From NCBI GenBank assembly GCA_031291295.1, contig JARLJI010000103.1, forward strand, positions 1 through 64,000: 64,000 bases of DNA, written 5' to 3'. The notes under the pieces are model-generated. The model was given only the letters and a program-made list of their open reading frames with translations, was not told the origin of the DNA and did not search any database. Made by a program: the position numbers and the translations under genes. This DNA comes from Rhodoferax sp. Its GTDB lineage: Bacteria; Pseudomonadota; Gammaproteobacteria; Burkholderiales; Burkholderiaceae_C. Each line of letters opens with the position of its first letter. The first letter of the stretch is position 1. Positions 57,492-64,000 of the stretch are shown here, piece by piece.

Positions 57492-57827
57492 TCACCTGCC
57501 ATTGCGGCGTCGTGCAGAGAGCAGTAGCGCGGCAATGGCCGCACCTGCTGCGGCTGCAATCAACACCGACTTCATGGGTTGGCTGGCCACGTACTCTCCC
57601 GTGCTGTCGGCGTAGCGCGCCAAGGTTTTTTGTGCTTTGGCGCCTGCGTCGGAGGCAGCATCCAGGCCGCGCCGGGCGAACCGCTGTGCCTGGTCGAGTG
57701 ACTCGTCGGCAAAGTTGCGGGTCGTGTCGTAAGCCTGCTCTGCTGATTTCAGCACGCGGTTCGCCAAGTCATGCGTCGTCTCTCCCGGATCGCGCAGGGA
57801 GGTGTTTTTTGAGGTGTCGATGCTCAT
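57492..57827 (-). CDS. DUF883 (ElaB/YqjD-like) inner-membrane protein
   Basis: The 111-residue protein has a long amphipathic helix (TTHDLANRVLKSAEQAYDTT, LDQAQRFARRGLDAASDAGA) and a C-terminal hydrophobic segment (SVLIAAAAGAAIAALLLSAR) ending in Arg residues, as in ElaB/YqjD proteins. Those anchor ribosomes or act in stationary-phase stress in E. coli. The ATG is preceded by GGAACC. Confidence 0.88.
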   Translation of the reverse strand: MSIDTSKNTSLRDPGETTHDLANRVLKSAEQAYDTTRNFADESLDQAQRFARRGLDAASDAGAKAQKTLARYADSTGEYVASQPMKSVLIAAAAGAAIAALLLSARRRNGR

Positions 57828-57875
57828 GATCTGGTTCCTTATGAAGGGATGGTTGAATGATGGGGGTTGGCGCGG

Positions 57876-58040
57876 CTAGCCTTTTTTAAGCAGCCCTACC
57901 ACGAAGCTGACGATGGCCATGATGACAAAAATGAAGAAAAGAATCTTGGCAATCTCGACAGCGCCGGCGACGATGCCGCCAAAACCGAAAATGGCTGCGA
58001 TCAATGCAATCACCAGAAATACAACGGCGTAATGCAGCAT
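57876..58040 (-). CDS. DUF1328 small membrane protein
   Basis: The 54-residue product begins [20 protein letters not shown], followed by [20 protein letters not shown] and a short Lys tail. It matches the DUF1328/YtjA family of tiny two-segment membrane proteins of unknown, probably stress-related function. AAGGAG stands seven bases before the ATG. It lies next to the DUF883 gene. Confidence 0.9.
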   Translation of the reverse strand: MLHYAVVFLVIALIAAIFGFGGIVAGAVEIAKILFFIFVIMAIVSFVVGLLKKG

Positions 58041-58222
58041 GCGGATCTCCTTGCTGGGCGGTGCCCATTTGACGAGGCGTTCACTATCGAAGCACCTGTC
58101 GCAAGGTTAGAGCGGAAGTCGGCCGTTGTTCATCGGCGAGAGACTTGAGCCGTTGTCAGCGACTGCGTCGAGGTCTTGTAGGAATTCACCGACACAGGAC
58201 CACCGCTTTTGTCGAACGTGGG

Positions 58223-59572
58223 TCAGGCCGCGCTGGCGCCCTTGGGCAAGACGGCAGAGATGCAGGTGCCGCCGCCGATGCGGGAAGTCACCGTGAGGCG
58301 CCCGCCGCCGGCTTCGACCCGGTGCCGCATGCCGATGAGCCCATGGCTCGAAAGGCGGGCCTGGGTCGTGTCGAAGCCTTTGCCGTCATCCTTGACCTCA
58401 ACGCTGATGTAACTATCGAAGTTCTGCAGGCTGATGGTGACGTGCCGGGCCTGCGCATACTTGCCAATATTGGTCAGCGACTCCTGAAGCAGTCGATAGA
58501 CCGTGAGTTGTGCAGCACCCCCCACTTCCACCGCCTCAAGGTCCGTGGTGACGCTGAGCCCTGCTCTTTCAGCAAATTCCTGCGCCAGAATTTCAAGCGA
58601 AGCCACCAGACCCAGGTGTGACAGCGACGATGGGCGCAAGTCTTCAATGATGCGGCGCGACAGTGCGATGCCGCTGTTAAGTGTGTCGGTCAGGTGTTGC
58701 AGGCGCTCGGCGACTTCTGGCGAGGCATTGACCTGTCTGGACTTGAGTCTCGCCACGTCCAGTTTGGCCGCCGTCAGCAGCGAGCCGAGTTCGTCGTGCA
58801 ATTCTCGGGCCAGGTGGCCGCGCTCCTCTTCGCGCACCTGTTGCAAATGGGTCGCCAGCGCCGCCAGACTCTGGGTGCGCTCATGAACCTGACGCTCGAG
58901 CTGGTCGCGCTCTCTCTTCAGGGACTCCTGTTCGCGCTGCCCGGCCGCCCGCAGCGCACTGCTTTGCAGCAGGTACATGTAGAACGCAAGTAAACCAATC
59001 ATGGCTACGAGTGCGATGCCGATGCGCGACAGTTGCAGCGCCCGCACCACCTGATCCTGATTGATGCTCATCTTGCGTACGCTCTGCGCAATCAATTTTG
59101 AACTCTGATTGCGGATGGCATCCATTTGCTCCTTGCCCACGTCGGTGAGCAGAACGGCTTTCCAGCCGTCCTCCTGGCCCTGCTTGCGCATGCGCACGCT
59201 CACAGCCATTTCGGTCATCTTGCCCGAGACGTCCTGTGACAGGCGGCCAAATTCGGCGAGTTCACCAGGGTCGGGCGCGTAGAGCTCGCGCAGACTATTC
59301 AAATTCTGGTTGACCTCGGCCAGGGCGGATTCATAGGGCTCCAGGTATTTGGGATCCCCCGTGAGCAGAAAACCGCGCTGCCCCGTTTCTGCATCCAGCA
59401 TGAGTTTGAGCAGTGTGGTGAGCCCGGTACGGATGCTCTGCGCTTGCGCCATGTCCTGCATCGCAGCGACGGACCGCTTGTAGCCGGCTTCATTGATACC
59501 GATCAGAAGACACGCTGCCAGCACTGCCAAGGGCAGGCTGATCGTCATCTTGGGCATTACAAACCATCGCAT
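58223..59572 (-). CDS. sensor histidine kinase with CHASE3 domain
   Basis: The 449-residue protein has two transmembrane segments (about 12-26 and 183-203) flanking a CHASE3 sensor domain (LDAETGQRGFLLTGDPKYLE). A coiled coil (ESLKRERDQLERQVHERTQS) leads to a HisKA_3 domain with His259 (LARELHDELGSLL). The HATPase domain (LLQESLTNIGKYAQA, DDGKGFD, GLIGMRHRVEA) follows. This is a NarX/DegS-type kinase that works with LuxR-type regulators. The start at 59572 has GGAGA upstream. It is divergent from its likely partner at 59643. Confidence 0.92.
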   Translation of the reverse strand: MRWFVMPKMTISLPLAVLAACLLIGINEAGYKRSVAAMQDMAQAQSIRTGLTTLLKLMLDAETGQRGFLLTGDPKYLEPYESALAEVNQNLNSLRELYAPDPGELAEFGRLSQDVSGKMTEMAVSVRMRKQGQEDGWKAVLLTDVGKEQMDAIRNQSSKLIAQSVRKMSINQDQVVRALQLSRIGIALVAMIGLLAFYMYLLQSSALRAAGQREQESLKRERDQLERQVHERTQSLAALATHLQQVREEERGHLARELHDELGSLLTAAKLDVARLKSRQVNASPEVAERLQHLTDTLNSGIALSRRIIEDLRPSSLSHLGLVASLEILAQEFAERAGLSVTTDLEAVEVGGAAQLTVYRLLQESLTNIGKYAQARHVTISLQNFDSYISVEVKDDGKGFDTTQARLSSHGLIGMRHRVEAGGGRLTVTSRIGGGTCISAVLPKGASAA

Positions 59573-59642
59573 AAGGGTCTCCAGTGAATACCGAGGATAA
59601 ATCGTGAATAATCGGTGCAGCAACCTCACCGAAGGACACTAG

Positions 59643-60275
59643 ATGATCAGGATTGGAATTGTCGATGACCATGCCATTGTGCGGTCGGGGCTGCGGCAGT
59701 TCTTTTCCGACCATGTGGATTTGCGGGTGGTGGGCGAGGCTGCCAGCGGGCGTGAAGCGATTGACCTGGTGCGCACCACCGAGATCGACGTGCTGGTGAT
59801 GGACCTGTCCATGCCCGGGCAGAGCGGCATAGACGCGCTGGCGATGATTCGTGCCAAGGCGCCGGATATCGGTGTGTTGATACTGAGCGGCTATCCCGAG
59901 GAGCATTACGCCTTGAACCTTATTCGTCAGGGTGCCAGCGGCTACCTGAACAAGCAGTGCGAACCGCTGGAAATTGTCAATGCGATACGCACCATTGCGC
60001 TGGGCCGACGCTACATCTCGCCGTCGGTGGCGGAGCTCCTCGCACAGCAACTCAACCACAAGAACGACACCGCACCCCACGAGCAACTCTCGGAGCGCGA
60101 ATTTCAGGTGTTCCTGAAACTGGCCAAGGGGGAAACAGCGGGCGACATCGCCAAGGCGCTGTCTTTGAGTGTCAAAACCGTCAGCACCTACCGTACCCGC
60201 CTGATGGAAAAAATGAATCTCTCGTCCAACAGCGACCTGACCTACTATGCGCTGAAAAACAAGCTTATTGATTGA
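59643..60275 (+). CDS. LuxR-family response regulator
   Basis: The 210-residue protein has a receiver domain with the phospho-acceptor Asp54 (VLVMDLSMPG) and acidic VDDH, then a LuxR-type helix-turn-helix (LSEREFQVFLKLAKGETAGD, LSVKTVSTYRTRLMEKM). It is probably phosphorylated by the divergent kinase and controls transcription, perhaps of the neighbouring stress genes (inference). Its stop overlaps the end of the convergent receiver gene by 11 bases. Confidence 0.93.
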   Translation: MIRIGIVDDHAIVRSGLRQFFSDHVDLRVVGEAASGREAIDLVRTTEIDVLVMDLSMPGQSGIDALAMIRAKAPDIGVLILSGYPEEHYALNLIRQGASGYLNKQCEPLEIVNAIRTIALGRRYISPSVAELLAQQLNHKNDTAPHEQLSEREFQVFLKLAKGETAGDIAKALSLSVKTVSTYRTRLMEKMNLSSNSDLTYYALKNKLID

Positions 60276-60660
60276 ACGGCACGCCCGACGGCGAGCCCAT
60301 GCCGGCACAAAATTCAATCAGGGCGTCGATTTCATTGGATTTGTCAAAAACCGCGTCAACGCCCAACTGGGCGCAGCGCTTGCGGATATCGCGCGTGGCG
60401 TAGTTGGTGAGAACCACGACTTTCTGACTCGGCCGGCGATTGCGGCAGGCTTCCAGCACGTGAAGACCGCTGCCCTGCCGCAGAAACAGATCCACGATGG
60501 CCAGGTCCCACGCCTGGTCGTTCTGGGTCAACCATGCCTTGCCTTCATCCTCGGTCTCGGAAAATCCCACGGCCTTGACGCCCGCCAGTTCTTCCAGCGT
60601 CGCAACCAGGTTCTCGCGGATGGTCGCGTTGTCCTCAACGATGTAGGTTCTCGACGACAC
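60265..60660 (-). CDS. stand-alone receiver-domain protein
   Basis: The 131-residue protein is a single receiver domain with acidic ED at 9-10 and Asp57 (LAIVDLFLRQG), Thr/Asn in VVLTNYA and Lys in FDKSNE. It has no output domain. It is convergent with the LuxR regulator and near the kinase, so it may compete for phosphate or act by protein contact (inference). Confidence 0.9.
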   Translation of the reverse strand: MSSRTYIVEDNATIRENLVATLEELAGVKAVGFSETEDEGKAWLTQNDQAWDLAIVDLFLRQGSGLHVLEACRNRRPSQKVVVLTNYATRDIRKRCAQLGVDAVFDKSNEIDALIEFCAGMGSPSGVPFNQ

Positions 60661-60930
60661 GGTAGGGTCTATTCATGGTTGTGGGGCGAAGGGTGTCCGT
60701 TGGCCGTATCGAAGTTTTACTGCCGGTTTGAAATGTATCGCGTTGCCAGGCTCTCCGATGCCAGCCATGATGTCGGCTTTATGTAGGACGGCGCCTACGC
60801 ATCGCGTTTGTCGGTGTGGACTGACACGGCTTGGTGAAAGTGACTGACCGCCGCGGGATGTATTGCACAGCATACTGGGGCGAAACAACCAGGCGCCGCA
60901 AGACATGCTTTGCGCGGCGCGAGAGTCACC

Positions 60931-62868
60931 GTGAAAATTTCCTTCAAATCCCCATGGATCCGCTGGCCTGCCTGGCTGGCGTCGATCCTGATTGCGCTGG
61001 CGGGCATTGCATTTTTCTTCCCATGGGATCTGCTGCGTGGCCCGCTCAACCACTATGTCAGTGACCTCACGGGGCGCCGCTTCGAGATCACGCGGCGCCT
61101 GAACGTGCGACTGGGTTGGACGACACGCGTGATCGCCGACGGGATCGAATTTGCCAATCCCGCATGGGCGCACGATCCTTATCTGCTCAAGGCCGAGGCA
61201 GCGCAGTTCGAGGTCAGGCTCTGGCCCTTGCTGCACGGCAAGCTTGAGCTCCCCGCGGTGAGTTTGCGCAAGCCTCAGCTGTCGCTTCAGATCGAGCCCG
61301 ACGGCAAGCGGACCTGGGCACTGGGCAAAGACACTTCCGACCGGAGCACGGTTCCCGAGATCGGCCGGCTGCAGGTTGACAACGGTACCCTGCACTATGT
61401 CGGCCATGCCCAGGGCGCCGACATTCTTGTTGATTTCGGCATGGATGCCAGGTCGAATGCCGCGTTGCCGCTGTCTTACTCGGCGCGCGGCGTGATGAAA
61501 AAGCAGGCATTCACAGCGCAGGGGCGCACCGGCAGCGTGCTGCAATTGAGCTCGGCCGCGCAGCAGCCCTTTCCCGTCGAGCTCCAGGCCACCGCGGGCC
61601 GGACCGCCCTGAAGGCCAGCGGCTCGATCGCCGGCCTGGCCGCGCTGGCGAGCGTGGACGCCACATTTGACATTCACGGCCAAAGCCTCGCAGAGCTCTA
61701 TACCTTGCTCGGTGTGGTGCTGCCGCAGACGCCGCCGTATGCGTTGCGTGGGAATTTGCGCAAGCAGGGCGGCGTGTGGGCGGTCAGGAAGATGCAGGGG
61801 CGTTTGGGCCAGTCGGACCTCTCGGGCGACATGCGTTACGACCGCAGCAGGACGATTCCCCTGCTGACCGGAAAACTGCAGTCCAGAGAGCTGGATTTTG
61901 ATGACCTTGGGCCGTTGATTGGCGCGTCTCCCACGCCGGATGCGACCGCCGCCACGCCGCTCGCCCAGCCCAGGCGAAGGGTGCTGCCCGACAGCGCGCT
62001 CGATTTCGAGCGATTGAAAGTCATGGATGCCGACGTCTGGTACGCTGCCTCCGACATCCGGCACATCAAGGCGTTGCCACTGGACAGGATGAGTGTTCAC
62101 GTGCGGCTCGCCAACGGCGTGCTGCAGATGGACCCCATGAATTTAGGTGTGGCGGGCGGCCAGCTGGCCGGAAAAATCCGGATCGATGCGAACGCTGTGC
62201 CTGCCGCCGTGAGTGCGCAACTTCAGGCGCGCGCGCTTCAGCTCAACCGCCTGTTTCCCACCATCGAACTCACCAAAGGCAGCCTCGGCAAGCTTCATGG
62301 GCAAGTGGATCTGCAAGGGCGCGGCAATTCGACGGCCCAGGTGCTTGGCTCGGCGTCCGGCAGCGTGGCGCTGCTCATGGGCGAGGGCCAGATCAGCCGC
62401 CTGTTACTGGCGGAGGCGGGACTCGATGGCGGGAAGATCATCACCTTCCTGGTTGTGGGTGACAAGCCCGTGTTGCTGCGTTGCGCGGCGGCCGCGTTCG
62501 ACGTGAAAAATGGATTGATGAGCAGCCGATCGCTCGTGCTGGATACCTCGACCACGGTGATCAACGGCAGCGGGACCATCAATCTGGCGGATGAGACGCT
62601 GGATATCGTGCTCAAGCCCGAGCCCAAAGACCGGAGCATTCTCAGTTTGCGTTCGCCGCTCGAGATCACGGGCAGCTTCAAGGTACCATCCGCCGGGCCG
62701 GATAAGACCGCGCTGGCAGGGCGGGCCGGAGTTGCCCTGGCATTGGGCGCCATCAACCCCTTGCTGGCATTGGCCGCCACCGTGGAAACCGGGCCGGGTG
62801 AGGACGCTGATTGCGCGCAGGTTCTGGCGCAGGCCGGCGCAACCGGATCACCGGGGCACAGCAAATAG
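60931..62868 (+). CDS. AsmA-family envelope protein
   Basis: The 645-residue protein has one N-terminal transmembrane segment (WLASILIALAGIAFFFPW) and AsmA-type regions (LTGRRFEITRRLNVRLGW near the start; LLLAEAGLDGGKIITFLVVG and GTINLADETLDIVLKPEPKD near the end). AsmA-like proteins are thought to bridge the periplasm for phospholipid transport. The start is a GTG at 60931 (TTG at 60910 is possible). It stands alone after a 270-base gap. Confidence 0.88.
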   Translation: MKISFKSPWIRWPAWLASILIALAGIAFFFPWDLLRGPLNHYVSDLTGRRFEITRRLNVRLGWTTRVIADGIEFANPAWAHDPYLLKAEAAQFEVRLWPLLHGKLELPAVSLRKPQLSLQIEPDGKRTWALGKDTSDRSTVPEIGRLQVDNGTLHYVGHAQGADILVDFGMDARSNAALPLSYSARGVMKKQAFTAQGRTGSVLQLSSAAQQPFPVELQATAGRTALKASGSIAGLAALASVDATFDIHGQSLAELYTLLGVVLPQTPPYALRGNLRKQGGVWAVRKMQGRLGQSDLSGDMRYDRSRTIPLLTGKLQSRELDFDDLGPLIGASPTPDATAATPLAQPRRRVLPDSALDFERLKVMDADVWYAASDIRHIKALPLDRMSVHVRLANGVLQMDPMNLGVAGGQLAGKIRIDANAVPAAVSAQLQARALQLNRLFPTIELTKGSLGKLHGQVDLQGRGNSTAQVLGSASGSVALLMGEGQISRLLLAEAGLDGGKIITFLVVGDKPVLLRCAAAAFDVKNGLMSSRSLVLDTSTTVINGSGTINLADETLDIVLKPEPKDRSILSLRSPLEITGSFKVPSAGPDKTALAGRAGVALALGAINPLLALAATVETGPGEDADCAQVLAQAGATGSPGHSK

Positions 62869-62887
62869 CGGTATGACTCGACCGGCG

Positions 62888-63640
62888 TCAGGCGTGAGCG
62901 CCGCAGACACTGCATGCCGCATTGCGCGGCACCCGCATCTCGTTCCACTCCATCGAGCGTGCATCCAGCATCAAAAGCCGGCCCGCGAGCGGCTGGCCCG
63001 CCCGGCTCAGCAGTTTCAGGGCCTCGGCCGCCTGCATGGCGCCGACGATGCCGACGAGCGGGGCAAAGACCCCCATGGTGGCGCAGCGTGCTTCTTCAAA
63101 GTTCGTATCGGGCGGGAAGATGCACGCATAGCAGGGCGACAACTCATCGCGTGGGTCATACACCGTGAGCTGACCATCAAACCGGATGGCGGCGCCTGAG
63201 ACCAGCGGTTTGCGATGCGCGACGCAGGCCGCGTTCACGGCGTGCCGGGTCGCGAAGTTGTCGCTGCAGTCCAGCACCACATCGGCTCGGGCCACCAGTT
63301 CGGACAGCATTACCGCATCGGCCCGCGCCTGAATCGGCGTGACGGTCACATCCGGGTTGATCGCGGCCATGGACTGCATCGCTGATTCCACCTTGGCCAT
63401 GCCGATGCGCGCCGTGTTGTGGGCGATCTGCCGCTGCAGGTTGGTCAGGTCCACCATGTCGTCATCGACGAGGGTGATGTGGCCAACGCCTGCCGACGCG
63501 AGATACAGCGCCGCGGGGGAGCCGAGGCCGCCCGCCCCGATGATCAAGGCGTGTGCCGCCAGTAGCCACTCCTGCCCCTCGATGCCGATCTCGTCAAGCA
63601 GGATGTGGCGCGAATAGCGCAGCAGCTGGTCGTCGGTCAA
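62888..63640 (-). CDS. moeB: molybdopterin-synthase adenylyltransferase
   Basis: MoeB adenylates the C-terminus of MoaD. The 250-residue protein has the ATP-binding IIGAGGLGSPAALYLASAGV, VDDDMVDLTNLQRQIAH, DCSDNFATRHAVN and two CxxC zinc pairs (CYAC and CSVC). ThiF is an alternative role because the family is shared. Its ATG overlaps the stop of the ctp gene, a conserved pair in betaproteobacteria. Confidence 0.93.
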   Translation of the reverse strand: MTDDQLLRYSRHILLDEIGIEGQEWLLAAHALIIGAGGLGSPAALYLASAGVGHITLVDDDMVDLTNLQRQIAHNTARIGMAKVESAMQSMAAINPDVTVTPIQARADAVMLSELVARADVVLDCSDNFATRHAVNAACVAHRKPLVSGAAIRFDGQLTVYDPRDELSPCYACIFPPDTNFEEARCATMGVFAPLVGIVGAMQAAEALKLLSRAGQPLAGRLLMLDARSMEWNEMRVPRNAACSVCGAHA

Positions 63641-64000
63641 TTCTCTTTCTTCTCTTCCTTGCGCTCGACCATGGTCTTGCTGACCATGACGGGGCGTCCC
63701 TTGAGTTGATTCAGGGCTTGGGCCAGCTGGAAGTCCTTGTCGCTGCCGAGTTCGGGTACTTTTTGTTCCGCCTGCGGCTTGAGCATCTCAAGTTCCAGCT
63801 CCTTGCGCGCGTCATCGCGGGCCTTCTCGCGCGCCGGATCCTTGACCTCGGCCCCCTGGCCGCTGTTGAGGTGATGGTCCAGATCGGCTTCGCGGGTGCG
63901 CAGGGCAGCGAACAGGTTGCCCTTTTCGGTCTCATCGACCAGCACATCGGGCACGATGCCCTTGGCCTGAATCGAGCGGCCGCTGGGCGTGTAGTAGCGG
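63637..64000 (-). CDS. C-terminal processing protease (S41), 3' part only
   Basis: The frame continues beyond the right edge; about 120 C-terminal residues are visible. YYTPSGRSIQAKGIVPDV is the conserved end of the S41 protease domain of CtpA-type proteases. After it comes a charged tail (VMVSKTMVERKEEKKEN at the end). The catalytic Ser/Lys lie outside the window. These enzymes act in the periplasm on lipoproteins or cell-wall enzymes. It is translationally coupled to moeB. Confidence 0.9.
   Translation of the reverse strand, partial: RYYTPSGRSIQAKGIVPDVLVDETEKGNLFAALRTREADLDHHLNSGQGAEVKDPAREKARDDARKELELEMLKPQAEQKVPELGSDKDFQLAQALNQLKGRPVMVSKTMVERKEEKKEN

Overview
The window is a stretch of high-GC chromosome from a betaproteobacterium, most likely Comamonadaceae (Polaromonas/Rhodoferax/Variovorax-like). 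I infer this from gene order (ispB / rplU-rpmA-obgE-proB, hemA-prfA-prmC, ubiE-ubiJ-ubiB, ugpBAECQ, moeB-ctpA), from the protein sequences, and from several families of short dispersed repeats. No database search was possible.

Bases 1-9785 are the end of a genomic island integrated at a tRNA-Pro(CGG) gene (9786-9862, minus strand). Next to the tRNA lies a tyrosine recombinase (7948-9495). Further in are a primase-like replication protein (5743-7170) and an unrecognised 219-aa gene (4557-5216). Beyond these is a tightly packed plus-strand cassette: HEPN/RES protein (383-1594), DUF262-HNH nuclease (1620-2858), HNH_2 endonuclease (2855-3604) and a TIGR02391 protein with a HEPN-like RNPLAH motif (3601-4404). 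It looks like a defence system whose exact gene combination I do not recognise. The far island end is outside the window.

Bases 9786-64000 are mostly core chromosome. 9.9-18.1 kb: polyprenyl diphosphate synthase, ribosomal proteins L21/L27, Obg GTPase, glutamate 5-kinase, RppH, ProS, a lytic transglycosylase and GrxD. 18.2-22.3 kb: SlyD, a SUMF1-domain protein, an AT-richer lone HNH endonuclease with homing-type repeats, ProQ and SlyX. 22.4-28.7 kb: acyl-CoA ligase plus AcuI-type reductase, then hemA-prfA-prmC. 29-34 kb: the complete glycerol-3-phosphate uptake operon ugpBAECQ. 34-42.6 kb: a giant FAD/Fe-S oxidoreductase and the ubiquinone genes ubiE, ubiJ and ubiB. 42.8-52.8 kb: a sodium/solute symporter, FmdB, DUF502, AspS, NudB, an EEP nuclease, ClsB, FolE, a BLUF photoreceptor, a DMT transporter and DUF429. 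52.7-56.8 kb: a minus-strand operon of Bug binding protein, sulfatase and SulP transporter, which suggests use of sulfate esters. 57-60.7 kb: small envelope/stress proteins and a two-component system with a CHASE3 histidine kinase. 60.9-64 kb: AsmA, MoeB and the C-terminus of a CtpA-type protease.

The most unusual feature of the core part is a family of short dispersed repeats with a GCTAT...(A/G)TAGC hairpin plus a tail. Five copies are intergenic. Four more lie inside genes, read in frame, where they encode pieces of a signal peptide, a membrane segment, UbiJ and a DUF429 protein. A second family (26198-26280 and 42661-42742) and a third repeat-like insertion inside prmC add to this.
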